A stretch of 59,135 bases of DNA, taken from Candidatus Methylomirabilis sp. Lineage in GTDB: Bacteria > Muiribacteriota > Ozemobacteria > Ozemobacterales > Ozemobacteraceae. The position numbers and the translations under genes are program-made. Below, piece by piece: positions 8,512 through 18,700 of the stretch; within the stretch, counting starts at the first letter, position 1, and each line of letters begins with the position of its first letter. The notes beneath the pieces are model-generated. The model saw only the letters and a program-made list of their open reading frames with translations. It was not told where the DNA came from and did not search any database. The stretch is taken from NCBI GenBank assembly GCA_020722725.1, contig DYKG01000021.1, positions 1 through 59,135 of the forward strand, given 5' to 3'.

Positions 8512-9450
8512 TTAAACCACATTTCTCATATTAACCCGGGCCCCATAAATCTTGAGAATAAGTTCAATTTCACCTTTTCCCATATTGAGGCTGCGGGCGA
8601 TCTGGGGAACGGTAACCCCTTTGTGAGCCATTTGTAAAACATCGTAAACCGGTGTTCCAGGAATAGGCTCAGGCAAAGAAGATTCAATTGTTGTGTCGAA
8701 GTCGGTTTTCCTGGCCGGCATACGTGCCGCTGTTTCTATGTTTGCAGGCTTCAGCTCTGTAATTTTCTCAGAATGCTGAATGACGGGTTCTTCTTTTTCG
8801 CTTGCTTTAACAATAAACCTGGCCGATGAAAGAGGATTGTCGCGGGCCGGTCTGATCGGTATTACCCGCTCGCTTTTTTCCGGTTTTGCCTGAGGCTCAA
8901 GCTGTTGTTCAAAAAAATTGAGCTGCCGGTTTACCTGGCGGGTCACCTCTTCTTCTATTACATTGCGTATCGCTTTATAATCGATTTCAGGCTTTTCAAA
9001 TTCCGGCATGGGTCGGTCTTCTACTTCCTGCAGGCGTTCAGCTATCAATCTGATCTGGTTTTGTATTGTTTCAATTGTTTGTTTGATTTCATTCCTGATG
9101 CGCCGTTCGCTTTGCAGGTCCGGGGCTTCGGCTCCGATTCCCATGTTGACCTTTTTTCTCAGATCCGCCGTTGTCTCGTCGAGTTCTTTGAGAAAGTCGT
9201 TAACCCGCAAAATTTTCTTGTCGGCAATTGTAAGCAACTCTGAAAGATCTTCACTCTGTTTCTCGATTACCTTCATGTTATGACTTGAAGCGAGTTCCAT
9301 TTCGTCGATCAACTGATTGAACGATAGTTCCAGGGCTCGCATTTCTTCATGAAGCTTGAGGTAATGGCGTTTGCCGAAAAATCTACCGATCCAGAAGGCC
9401 GCAATTAGCAGAAAAATTGCACAGACTGATAATTGAACTGCTATCCACAT
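8512..9450 (-). CDS. Membrane-anchored coiled-coil protein with C-terminal helix-turn-helix-like module
   Basis: 312 residues. A single N-terminal membrane helix (about 3-24) is followed by a long coiled coil to about residue 150, a Pro/Glu-rich linker and a short C-terminal module. That module (VLQMAHKGVTVPQIARSL, then GEIELILKIYG) reads like a helix-turn-helix that selects when to bind. The architecture matches the DUF6115/SwrB-like family found next to envelope or flagellar genes in many bacteria. It is first in the minus-strand run. SD AGAGG precedes the ATG. A role as a membrane-tethered assembly or regulatory protein is inferred. Confidence 0.6.
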   Translation of the reverse strand: MWIAVQLSVCAIFLLIAAFWIGRFFGKRHYLKLHEEMRALELSFNQLIDEMELASSHNMKVIEKQSEDLSELLTIADKKILRVNDFLKELDETTADLRKKVNMGIGAEAPDLQSERRIRNEIKQTIETIQNQIRLIAERLQEVEDRPMPEFEKPEIDYKAIRNVIEEEVTRQVNRQLNFFEQQLEPQAKPEKSERVIPIRPARDNPLSSARFIVKASEKEEPVIQHSEKITELKPANIETAARMPARKTDFDTTIESSLPEPIPGTPVYDVLQMAHKGVTVPQIARSLNMGKGEIELILKIYGARVNMRNVV

Positions 9451-9523
9451 TGGCTGCCTTAACCTCTATTTTAGTAGTGGGTTCACTACGGAATTGTTGT
9501 TAATGAACCGATAGCATGGTACC

Positions 9524-10525
9524 ATGCCTGCTATGTTAAAATCCAAGAAATTTTGGGGATTTCTTGTAAGTATTTTCTTCCTTTGGCTGGCCTTGCGAAA
9601 GGTCGATTGGAAGTCGGTTCCCGCAACCCTTTCTGCTCTCAATTACTCCTGGCTGGGTCTCTTCGTTTTTTCATACACCCTTGAACATATTGCCAGAGCC
9701 TATCGATGGCGTGCCATCCTGCCTGGTAAGCCGCTCAAAATGAAGCATGCCTACTTTGGTATCGTGCTTGGCTATTTTTTCAATAATTTGCTGCCGGCGC
9801 GTGCTGGAGAGTTTGTCAGAGCCTATTATCTCAAAATGAAGAACACTGCTCCGGCTTCTGAAGTTTTTGGTTCAGTGGTTTTTGAGCGGTTTCTCGACGG
9901 AATAATCATTGTCACGCTTATCGTTTTTTCTTTGAACTATTTTCCAACAACGCCTCTGGTGCAGAAAGCCAGTATCTCTGCGGTAATCTTTTATGCAATT
10001 GTATTGTGCGGTATTCTGGTGCTGCAATTTCGTCGCAGTTTCTTCGAAGAAATTACCAGGCGTTTCTTTTCTCTTTTCCCACAAAGCATTGCAAATAATC
10101 TCAATAATGCGGGCGAATCATTCATTAACGGCATTAGCTTGATTGCCAGGCCAAAATTGTTTTTCCGGGCGGTAATTTTATCGGTTGTTTCCTGGTTGTT
10201 TTCCATTTTTACCCTTTATATTTGTCTGCAGATGTTTAATCTGAATCTGGGAGTGAGCGAAGCAATGCTGCTGATCTGCGTTCTTTCCGTCGGGGCCATG
10301 ATTCCTACCAGTCCAGGCATGATTGGAATTTATGAATACTGCAGCGTAATTGCTTTGCATGGAATTCTTGGCCAGACCGAAGAAACGGGCGCACTTTTTG
10401 GTCTGGTCACCCATTCACTTGGCTATTTTTACATTTTGCTGGCCGGTTTCGTGGTTTTGACCATCGAAGGCCTTTCAATGACTGATCTGCAGAAGGAGCA
10501 GGAGCTTCAAACCATCGCCGGGTGA
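9524..10525 (+). CDS. YbhN/UPF0104-type lysylphosphatidylglycerol synthase TM-region protein
   Basis: A 333-residue integral membrane protein with eight or so helices of the UPF0104/LPG-flippase-like family. Hallmarks are the early ALRKVDWKSV, EHIARAYRWR, FNNLLPARAGEFVRAYYL and the late MIPTSPGMIGIYEYCS. It lacks the MprF synthase domain, so it is expected to move or help synthesise a lipid-linked compound rather than aminoacylate lipid. Two ATGs (9524, 9533) are possible; neither has a clear Shine-Dalgarno. It is the first gene of the plus-strand envelope group with the LysM and PBP genes. Confidence 0.83.
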   Translation: MPAMLKSKKFWGFLVSIFFLWLALRKVDWKSVPATLSALNYSWLGLFVFSYTLEHIARAYRWRAILPGKPLKMKHAYFGIVLGYFFNNLLPARAGEFVRAYYLKMKNTAPASEVFGSVVFERFLDGIIIVTLIVFSLNYFPTTPLVQKASISAVIFYAIVLCGILVLQFRRSFFEEITRRFFSLFPQSIANNLNNAGESFINGISLIARPKLFFRAVILSVVSWLFSIFTLYICLQMFNLNLGVSEAMLLICVLSVGAMIPTSPGMIGIYEYCSVIALHGILGQTEETGALFGLVTHSLGYFYILLAGFVVLTIEGLSMTDLQKEQELQTIAG

Positions 10526-10589
10526 AACTTTGGTCTAAATCTTACTGGGAAAATGCCGATAATTTTTTTAGCTTCACAGGAGGTCGGGT

Positions 10590-11126
10590 ATGAACACCCT
10601 CAAAAAAACCGGAAAACCAAAAGGCCAGTTCGGACTTTTTATTTTCTTTGTCTGCGGACTGTTCTTTCTTCAGATCGTGTTTGCATTTACCATTCATGGT
10701 GATATCGGCCCTCAGAGCGATATTATTCCATGTATCGACAAACCCGCTTCGCCATTTCTCGTGGGGCGTATTGACAGCCTGGTCAGCAGTTCAAAGCTTC
10801 AGGTTAATCGAAAAGTAGTGCCTGAAGGGGCTTTTTCACCCGCCTCTCGCGAGATTATTGATGAGCGCGTGGCAATCATAGAAAATACCTCATCTGGGGC
10901 CGATAGCCAGACTGTGGTCAGAAAGACCGATGAAGAGCGTTTCTATCATTACACCATTCGTTCTGGCGATACTCTTGAAAAAATTTCGCGCCAGCTTTAT
11001 GGAACCGGTCGCATGGTTCAATCGATTGTCCGCCTCAATCGCATTGCTGATGAAAAAACTCTGCTGCCTGGCGGATCATTGCTGGTTCCTAGAAATGGTC
11101 TGCTCAATTCGATAAAGGTTCTTTAA
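10590..11126 (+). CDS. Membrane-anchored LysM-domain protein
   Basis: A 178-residue protein with one N-terminal membrane helix (about 13-33) and a C-terminal LysM domain at about 120-168 (YTIRSGDTLEKISRQLYG, then IVRLNRI and LLPGGSLLVP). LysM binds N-acetylglucosamine in peptidoglycan. The linker between the two is about 85 residues and of low complexity. A strong AGGAGG at 10579 precedes the ATG. It is 8 bp upstream of a transpeptidase gene, which suggests that it positions or regulates wall synthesis at that site. Confidence 0.87.
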   Translation: MNTLKKTGKPKGQFGLFIFFVCGLFFLQIVFAFTIHGDIGPQSDIIPCIDKPASPFLVGRIDSLVSSSKLQVNRKVVPEGAFSPASREIIDERVAIIENTSSGADSQTVVRKTDEERFYHYTIRSGDTLEKISRQLYGTGRMVQSIVRLNRIADEKTLLPGGSLLVPRNGLLNSIKVL

Positions 11127-11134
11127 GCAAATAA

Positions 11135-12715
11135 ATGTTCTCAAACTTTTTCAGGCCGCTAAACCTTATCTGCGTAACTCTGTATGTCGTCTTCATGATT
11201 CTTGCCATGAATTCGAATGCCGTTGATGCCCTGGTTTTCTTTGTTTCCGAAGAACAGGGAACCCCGGTTTACACTGCCGGTAGAGCGGCTAAGGTTAAAC
11301 TCGGCAGCAAAAGTGAAGGAGATGCAGCGGAAAAACAACTCGTTGCACTTCAATTCAAACCCGCACTGATCACTGAAAAAATTGAAGAGCTGGTAAAAAT
11401 TCCTGAGCCCCAGGTTGTTCGAATAGTCAAAGAAAAGCCGGCTCAAGAAATGGTTGTCGCTTCGCCAGTTTCTGAATTGGAAATAAAAGGCGCGGTACCG
11501 GTGCCGCTAGTAACAGCTGAGGCTGCCCAAGTTGCTGCTTCAGACCTTGAAGAAAAGCCTGCCAGAGAGAATGTCGTTCAGGAAAAGGAAAAACCGGTAA
11601 AAGCTGAACTCAAAGACTCCGGCACTCCATCTGCGCTTGCCTACATCAAAGCGGTATCTGAAAAAAAGTGGGAATATGCTGAGCTTCTTGATCGCTACAT
11701 CGTAAGATATGACAAGGAAACCTATATTGTTCTGACCATAAGGCCGAACCTGCAAAAACAGCTGGAAGAAATTTTCAAAAAATATTCAACCCGCATCGGA
11801 GCGGGAATTATTCAGGATCCGGCCAGCGGTGAGATTCTTGCAATGACTTCCTGCCACAAAAATCAGACTCTCAGCATCGAATCAGACCAGTACAAAACAG
11901 AAAACTGGGCTTTGAAAGCCACCTTCCCTATTGCTTCAATTTTTAAAATTGTTACTGCCGCTGCTGGTATCGAAACCGGCAAAATAACCCCAAACAGCAA
12001 TTTTATCGCCTGGAAAAAGTCTTATATGAAAGTCTGGAAAGCTTTCGCCCGATCGCATAATGGAGTTTTCGGCAAAATAGCTCTCAAGACTGGACGTGCC
12101 GCCCTTGAAAAGTATATGGATGCTTTTGGCTTCAATAAGACTCTGTTTTTCGATCTGCCCGTCGGTAAATCGATTGCCGATCTGCCAACCAATAACCTGG
12201 CTTTCAGTCAGGCCGCTGCCGGTCTGAACCGGGATTTTGTCGTAAGCCCCATGCATGTTGCAACCATTATTTCGACCGTCTTGAATCGTGGTAAGACTAT
12301 GAAGCCTTACCTGGTCGATTACGTGGTAAGAAAAAATCAGGTGATTTTTCGCCGAAAGCCTTTCCAGATTGCGCAACCAATAAAAGATTCAACTGCCCGG
12401 GATATTTACAAAATGATGTATACCACCACTTCGGTTGGTACGGGTAAAAAAGGCTTTGGCGGTTATAAAAAATGTCCCGATCTGGCTCGTATCTGTGGCG
12501 GCAAAACCGGCACACTTACCGGCGCTTCCCCTCACTATCTCTACACTTGGTTTGGCGGCTTCTCCAAGGCTACTGGTCGTGACCTGTGTATTGTTACTCT
12601 GGTGGGGCAGCAAAACCATGGTGGCACCAAAGCTTCATCAATTGCCGGACAAATTGCCTATGAGCTTTATCTTAGCCGCCAAAAAACCGGAAAACATCGG
12701 CTTGCATCTAGATAG
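11135..12715 (+). CDS. Penicillin-binding protein (transpeptidase only)
   Basis: 526 residues with an N-terminal membrane helix (about 8-33). A 170-residue Val/Pro/Glu/Lys-rich linker follows, then a penicillin-binding transpeptidase domain from about residue 215. The full active site is visible: Ser268 and Lys271 in SIFK, Ser307-His-Asn309 as the SxN motif, and Lys457-Thr-Gly in GGKTGT. There is no glycosyltransferase domain and no recognisable PBP dimerisation domain, so it resembles class B or FtsI-like enzymes with an unusual spacer. It is coupled to the LysM gene and ended by a bidirectional terminator. Peptidoglycan cross-linking is the expected role. Confidence 0.88.
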   Translation: MFSNFFRPLNLICVTLYVVFMILAMNSNAVDALVFFVSEEQGTPVYTAGRAAKVKLGSKSEGDAAEKQLVALQFKPALITEKIEELVKIPEPQVVRIVKEKPAQEMVVASPVSELEIKGAVPVPLVTAEAAQVAASDLEEKPARENVVQEKEKPVKAELKDSGTPSALAYIKAVSEKKWEYAELLDRYIVRYDKETYIVLTIRPNLQKQLEEIFKKYSTRIGAGIIQDPASGEILAMTSCHKNQTLSIESDQYKTENWALKATFPIASIFKIVTAAAGIETGKITPNSNFIAWKKSYMKVWKAFARSHNGVFGKIALKTGRAALEKYMDAFGFNKTLFFDLPVGKSIADLPTNNLAFSQAAAGLNRDFVVSPMHVATIISTVLNRGKTMKPYLVDYVVRKNQVIFRRKPFQIAQPIKDSTARDIYKMMYTTTSVGTGKKGFGGYKKCPDLARICGGKTGTLTGASPHYLYTWFGGFSKATGRDLCIVTLVGQQNHGGTKASSIAGQIAYELYLSRQKTGKHRLASR

Positions 12716-12728
12716 TCTGTAATTATGC

Positions 12729-12767
12729 AATCAAAAAAGAGGCTGTTTATCAGCCTCTTTTTTGATT
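12729..12767. terminator. Bidirectional terminator between convergent genes
   Basis: A perfect 17-bp inverted repeat (AATCAAAAAAGAGGCTG and its complement) around the loop TTTAT. It presents T runs on both strands and can end both the PBP gene (plus) and the Clp-like gene (minus). Confidence 0.93.
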
Positions 12768-12786
12768 CCGAAATTTTCGGGTTGGT

Positions 12787-14235
12787 TTATTCTTCTTCCT
12801 GCTGAATCGGTGGACCGCTGACTTTTGGCAGTTCCGGCCGCGGAGAGTTTTGGTCTGATTCTTTCACTTCGAATTTTCCAATTACTTTGAATTCAGCGCA
12901 GTCTTCTCCATCGCTGTCTTTGCTGCATTGAGCAGAAATTTCATCGCCTTTGCTGAAATTTCCCATGAGGATTGATTCTGCAAGAGGGTTCTCAATGTAG
13001 CGATGAATGGTGCGACGCAGCGGACGCGCCCCGTATTTCAGGTCGGTGCCCTTTTCAACCAGGAAAGTTTTTAGTTCATCAGTGAAGCCAAGTTTCATGT
13101 TGAGTCCTGAAACCCTTTCAGACACTTCCTGGAGTAGAATTTTAAGAATTTCAAGGTTGTCTTCTTTAGTCAAAGCGCGGAAAACGATGATGTCGTCGAT
13201 GCGGTTCAAAAATTCCGGTGGGAATTTCTTTTCAAGGCTTTTTCTGGTGATCTTCGCTTTCTTTTCATGCGAAAGGTCTTCAAGCTTATCATTTGTCTTG
13301 CCAGGCGAATCATCTACCACTCTGAAGCCGGGACGGGTTTCTTCAGAAGTGATATCAGCCACTCCCACGTTGGTTGTAAGAATGATTACACATTCGCGAA
13401 AGCTTACGGTTTCGCCTTTGCTGTCAGTCAAAATGCCTTCATCAAGCAGTTGCAGCAGAAGGTTATGCACTTTTTCATGGGCTTTTTCGATTTCGTCGAA
13501 AACCACAACGCCATTGGGCTTGTTTTTCACCGATTCGGTAAGATAGCCGCCTTCGTTATGGCCAATATAGCCGGGGGGGGCGCCGATAAGCTTGGCATAT
13601 TCATGGCTCATGGCAAATTCAGAGCAGTCAATGCGCACCAGGTCGTTTTCGCTGCCGGTCATGAATTCGCACAGGGCTTTGGCCAATTCGGTTTTTCCTA
13701 CACCGGTCTGACCGACGAAAATAAAGCTGCCTACCGGTCGTTTAGGGTTTTTGAGGCCGACTTTTGCTTTTCTGATCGCCTGTGCAACAGCGGTTACCGC
13801 TTCATTCTGCCCGATAATTCTTTTGCGCAGATGATTTTCAATTTCCATAAAGCGCTGCTGCTGAGCTTTTGCTTCGTCATTAACTTCAGAGCCAAGCATT
13901 GGTATGGCTCCGCTCTTGGCTGCGTTTTCGTCAACCTGAATCGTTACTTCTTTTATGTCGAGAGTCGGATTGACCTTGACACAAAGGTTGTAGAGTTCCT
14001 GTTCGATAATCTCGCCCAGAAGCGGATATTCGTTGTTGCCAAAAACCAGCGGCGCAATCTCATCAAGGTAGTTAACTACCGAGGCGTTTATAATAAGCCG
14101 CTTGTATGATTTCTTGTCGGTGATCTTGATGTTTTTAAACAACTGTTGTTTCTGCTCCGGGGTGAAGGAACGTATGGCAACAAAGCGGTCTAAAGATTCA
14201 CAGAATTTCATCTTGATTCCGGGTGTGGAATCCAT
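12787..14235 (-). CDS. Single-module Clp/HSP100-type AAA+ ATPase
   Basis: 482 residues. From about 135 to 450 it matches the second ATPase module (D2) plus D2-small domain of ClpA/B/C: Walker A GQTGVGKT (175-182), pore loop GYIG (222-225), Walker B VVFDEIEKAH (244-253), an arginine-finger region FLNRIDD and the sensor-2 GARPLRR. It lacks the Clp_N repeats and the first ATPase ring. In their place is a 130-residue N-terminal region with no obvious homologue. The C-terminus adds an acidic, Pro-rich tail. AGGAGG sits before the ATG. Unfoldase activity is expected; ClpP partnership is unknown, as no clear ClpP-docking loop was found. Confidence 0.85.
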   Translation of the reverse strand: MDSTPGIKMKFCESLDRFVAIRSFTPEQKQQLFKNIKITDKKSYKRLIINASVVNYLDEIAPLVFGNNEYPLLGEIIEQELYNLCVKVNPTLDIKEVTIQVDENAAKSGAIPMLGSEVNDEAKAQQQRFMEIENHLRKRIIGQNEAVTAVAQAIRKAKVGLKNPKRPVGSFIFVGQTGVGKTELAKALCEFMTGSENDLVRIDCSEFAMSHEYAKLIGAPPGYIGHNEGGYLTESVKNKPNGVVVFDEIEKAHEKVHNLLLQLLDEGILTDSKGETVSFRECVIILTTNVGVADITSEETRPGFRVVDDSPGKTNDKLEDLSHEKKAKITRKSLEKKFPPEFLNRIDDIIVFRALTKEDNLEILKILLQEVSERVSGLNMKLGFTDELKTFLVEKGTDLKYGARPLRRTIHRYIENPLAESILMGNFSKGDEISAQCSKDSDGEDCAEFKVIGKFEVKESDQNSPRPELPKVSGPPIQQEEE

Positions 14236-14265
14236 GAGAACCCTCCTGAGGGTACGTTTTTCCCA

Positions 14266-14294
14266 TTGACAAGAACTGCACGATGGGGTATAGC
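14266..14294 (+). promoter_or_regulatory. Sigma-70 promoter for the TPR/PilB operon
   Basis: -35 TTGACA (14266-14271), a 17-bp spacer and -10 TATAGC (14289-14294). Transcription would start near 14301, 34 bp before the ATG at 14335. The TTG of the -35 box opens a frame continuous with the gene and could be mistaken for a start codon. Confidence 0.82.
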
Positions 14295-14334
14295 TATTGT
14301 AGCACTAACCTTACAGCAAGGCAATACCTGTAAA

Positions 14335-15753
14335 ATGTTTATTAGGTCAAAAGAAGCTGAAGAACTCTTTGACAGGGGAATTAATTATTTCCGCGCCGGT
14401 TTTTATGCCGCCGCAATTCGAGAATTCAAGGCCGCTAAAAAAAACGAACCTGATTACCCGAATATCGATCATTTTCTTGAAGCAGCCCATAAAAAGAACA
14501 ATGAAATTTCTGGTAAGCTCGAAAACTATATTGAAGAAAACTTCGATGAAGAAATCAGACAGCTCTCAGAAGAGCTGACTTTCGAAGATTCCTCACACCT
14601 GGGCCGCAAGGTTGAATTCCTTCTTAAAAAAGATCGGGTAATCGAAGCTCTGAAAATGCTGGAAAAGGCCGAGGCCATCGTTCCCGATTCCAAACCCCTG
14701 CTTCTGCTGATGGCCAACGTGCAGCGTCGCCTTGCCAGACTGGAAGACGCCGAAAAGACCTTGCAGCGTGCATTGCTGATTTTTCCCGGCGATGTTGACA
14801 TTTTGAACAATCTTGGCAATGTTTTTCTGGCCCGCAGCTTTTTCGCTGATGCAGAAGATGCCTTCCGTGAAGCCCTGCGGCATAATCCCGATGATCCCAG
14901 AATCCTCAATAACATTGCATCTTTAAACATGCAGATCAGCCGCCTCGATGAAGCCGAGCGCAACCTCAGGCGTGCCCTTAAAATCCGGCCAGAATGGCAC
15001 AAGGTCAGGCAGAATCTTGAAAACCTGCAGACGAGAATGAATGCCCTTGACCAGGAAATCGAGACTCTCAGAAAAGAATTTGTTGAACATCCAACCTACC
15101 TCGATATTGGTATGGCTCTCGGAAAAGTCCTGTTTTTCAGAGGTTATTTCTCTGAAGCGAAAAATACCCTGCGAAATGTTCTTAAAAAGAACCCGGGTCT
15201 TATCGCCGCTTATTTCTACCTTGGCATGGCGCATGAAATGGATGGTGATTATGAAAAGGCAATCGAATACTATCGTGAGATGGTGATCCGCTCCGGAAAA
15301 GACAACCGCCCTGAATTTCTTAATTTCGAAAGTCTTATGAAACAGGAATTCTTTGAAGAAGCGCTTTCAGAGTTGAAAAAAATTGCGGTTCTCGATCTCG
15401 ACTTGGCTTCCAGCCGTATCAATCTCGGAATCAAATATTTTGAAGACTGTCAGTGGCAGGGTGCTCTCAGGCATTTCGAAGAAGCGGTTAAAATTAATGA
15501 CCGGTATCCTGATGCCTTCTACTGGCTGGCATTAACCAATATTCAACTCGGTGAAACAGCCAGAGCAAAAGAACTGTTGGAAAATGCTCTTGAGCTTAAC
15601 CCGGATTACGCCGATGCCCATTTTCAAATGGGGATGCTGCTGAAAAACCGGGCCCGCAAAAAGGCCAGAACTCATCTTGAAAAGGCTTTGACCCTGAATC
15701 TTCGCCCCTCGTTCGCCAATGTGGCCCGGCGGATCCTTAAACAGCAGAAATGA
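14335..15753 (+). CDS. Tetratricopeptide-repeat protein
   Basis: 472 residues, almost entirely TPR repeats. Representative helices are ALKMLEKAEAIVPDSKPLLL, AEKTLQRALLIFPGDVDILN, AEDAFREALRHNPDDPRILN and AKELLENALELNPDYADAHF. There is no signal peptide, so it is cytosolic and acts as a scaffold. The ATG at 14335 is preferred over the frame-extending TTG at 14266 because the latter is part of a consensus promoter. It is 21 bp upstream of the PilB-kinase fusion and probably co-transcribed, which suggests an assembly role for the pilus or secretion motor. Confidence 0.85.
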   Translation: MFIRSKEAEELFDRGINYFRAGFYAAAIREFKAAKKNEPDYPNIDHFLEAAHKKNNEISGKLENYIEENFDEEIRQLSEELTFEDSSHLGRKVEFLLKKDRVIEALKMLEKAEAIVPDSKPLLLLMANVQRRLARLEDAEKTLQRALLIFPGDVDILNNLGNVFLARSFFADAEDAFREALRHNPDDPRILNNIASLNMQISRLDEAERNLRRALKIRPEWHKVRQNLENLQTRMNALDQEIETLRKEFVEHPTYLDIGMALGKVLFFRGYFSEAKNTLRNVLKKNPGLIAAYFYLGMAHEMDGDYEKAIEYYREMVIRSGKDNRPEFLNFESLMKQEFFEEALSELKKIAVLDLDLASSRINLGIKYFEDCQWQGALRHFEEAVKINDRYPDAFYWLALTNIQLGETARAKELLENALELNPDYADAHFQMGMLLKNRARKKARTHLEKALTLNLRPSFANVARRILKQQK

Positions 15754-15774
15754 GCACTGATGGTGTAGCAATAT

Positions 15775-18700
15775 ATGGACCAAAATACCTTTAAAACATT
15801 TTTTCCGGGCTTTCCTACTGATGATGAATCAATCGAAAAGCTTGGCCGCATGCTGGCAACCCGGGAATTGCTTGATATCGCCTCTTTTGCTCAATTGCGT
15901 GCTCAGCACGTTGATGGAAAGACCCTGGTCGAGGCCATTGCCGCAGTTGAAAAAATTACTCCGCCCATTCTGGCAAAGATTGAAGCGGATATTTTAAATG
16001 TTCCTTTTGTAAATCTTCTTGAAACCTCGATTTCTGCAGAAAATTTCAAGCTGATTGATATTAATGTCATCAAAAATAAAAAAGTTATTCCAATTAAAAT
16101 TTCCGGCCAGGAACTCCTTACCGGAGCAATAAGCCCCGGTGACCCGGATATTTTTACGGTGGCTGGAACCACCAATTCATCACTGGCTATCAAGCCGGCC
16201 AAGGTTCTTGCTGATCAGTTTGATTTAAAGCTTGCACAAATGACTGGTGACAAATCAGCCAAAAACCACAAAAAAGGTCAGAAAAAAAGACTTGGCGACA
16301 TTCTGATTGATTCGAAATACATTACTGAAGCCCAGCTTTCAGAAGCTTTGCAGGGTGCCAAGAACGAAAAACTGCGAATGGGCGCATATCTGGTTAAACA
16401 CGGCTTTTTGTCAAACAAACAGTTGTCTATAGCCCTGTCAAAACAGTTTGATATTCCATTTATCGATCTCGATGAGAACCTGGTTGACCCTGTATTGGCC
16501 ACTCTTCTGCCGAAAAAGCTGTGCTATGAACAGATCATGTGCCCGGTTAAACGCGAGAACGGAAAACTGGTCATGGCTATGACTGACCCAACCGACATCA
16601 TTACCATCGATCATGTTGAAATGATGACTGGTATGAGAGTCTCGCCGGTTGTCAGCTCTGAATTGTCGATTGTTACCGCTCTGGGTAACCTGTATGGTGA
16701 AAATATCGATGCCCTGGCAGATTCCATCGGCGGTGCCGGGGAAACCGGCCAGGACGACGATGGCGTGCCCGACATGGGTGAAGACGATGCCCCCATTATC
16801 AAGCTGGTCAACCTTATTCTGACTCAGGCAGTTCAACTTAACGTTTCAGATATTCATATCGAAATTTATGAAAATGAACTGCGCATCCGGTTCCGCCAGG
16901 ATGGAACCCTGAAATTACACATGACTCCGGCTAAATCAGCACACGCCGGGGTAATTAGCCGTATTAAAGTAATGTCGAACCTGGATATTGCCGAAACTCG
17001 AAAGCCTCAGGATGGCCGCATCAAACTCAACCTGCAGGGCAAAAAGGTCGATATCCGTGTTTCATGTATTCCCTGCATCTGGGGCGAAAAAGTGGTTATG
17101 CGTATCTGCGACCAGAGCAACCTTAAAGTTGATCTGGGTGACCTTGGTTTCGAGCCATTTGTTCTCGAAACTTTCATGGACGGCGTTAAATCGCCAAACG
17201 GCATCGTTCTGGTTACTGGTCCCACCGGTTCTGGTAAAACCACAACCCTGTATTCTTCTTTGTTCTTGCTGAATAACCCGGCGGTAAACATTATGACTGC
17301 CGAAGATCCGGTTGAATATAATCTTATGGGCATCAACCAGGTTCAGTGTCATGCCGACATTGGGCTTACCTTCTCAGCCGCTCTGCGCTCATTCCTGCGC
17401 CAGGATCCGGATATCATCATGCTCGGCGAAATCCGCGATTACGAAACCGCTAGTATTGCCATTAAAGCAGCAATGACCGGCCATCTGGTCATTTCAACCC
17501 TGCATACCAACGATGCCCCATCCACGGTCGCCCGTCTTCTGAACATGGGAATCGAGCCATTCAGTCTGGCAACTTCATTGCGAATAGTCGAAGCCCAGCG
17601 CCTGATCAAGAAAGTGTGCAAAACCTGCGCTGCTGAGTTTACTCCCGATAAAGACATGCTGCAGATGCTTGGAATCGATGAAAAGCTGCTCAAAAAAATG
17701 CGGCTTGATCAGACTTTTACTCTTGACTCACTTAAATTCAAACGCGGCGCCGGTTGCCCCGACTGTGACAACACCGGTCTCAAAGGCCGCCAGGGAATTT
17801 ATGAAGTTTTGAGAATGACCGACAAATTCAGAATACTGGTTGAAAATAAGGCCACAACCGAAGATATGCGTCGCCAGGCCATGATTGATGGCATGCTTTC
17901 TTTGCGTGAATCGGCCCTTTATAAGCTTATCCACGGAATTACAAATCCCGAGGAAGTTATTAAAACTACAATTGGTGCAGAAGATGACATGGTTGAAGAA
18001 GATGATGGCAGGAAAAATGCTCCGGGTATGCCTGCCGCCGCCACAATCCACCCGAAACCACAGCCCATCAATATTGACAGCGGCGTTTCAATTGAAGGAA
18101 TCAGCGCTTTGACCAGCGAAATGCGTCAGTTCAACAGTATTATGAACCGGGTTACCGGCGGCTCTGCCGAAGTGCAGGCAACCATCGACGCTGACCTGCT
18201 CAGGAAAAACATTGCCGACCCGCTTGCTGCAATTAAAGCCCAGGCTGCCAAATCCGGCGAAGCCGACAAGGTTTTGCCACTGATTCAGGCACAGGGTCAG
18301 AAAGTGGATTTTAATATTAAAAATCTTCTGACCTATTTCTCAGATCCCAAGCCGGTTTTGAAAGAAATTCAAATCAACCAGCTCATCGAAAGCCAGATTT
18401 TTGCGAAAATGAAACAGCATGTTCTTACTGCCAGGCTGGTTAGCGGTGATAAAGATGTGGGCAAGGGTCTGAAAGTTTCAAAGAACCTTCCCGATAACCT
18501 GCCAAAGATAAAAATCGATGCCGAGATTTTCTCTACCATCGTCGATAACATCTTTGTTAATGCCCTTATTGCTGTCAGCGGCGGCGGTGAAATCAAGGTA
18601 GTTACCCGCAAAAAGCCAAAGGAGGAAAATCGCATCGAGCTGATAATTTTTGACAGTGGCAAGGGTATTCCCGTGACTGAACAGAAAAATCTGTTTCGCG

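Noticed and set aside
13267..14109. A long plus-strand open frame of about 280 codons opposite the Clp-like gene
   Set aside because: It mirrors the codon bias of the minus-strand gene, whose AAA+ motifs are unmistakable. Its own translation has no motif and no ribosome site.
14266..14334. TTG start of the TPR gene
   Set aside because: It coincides with the -35 box of a consensus promoter; ATG 14335 gives the TPR start.
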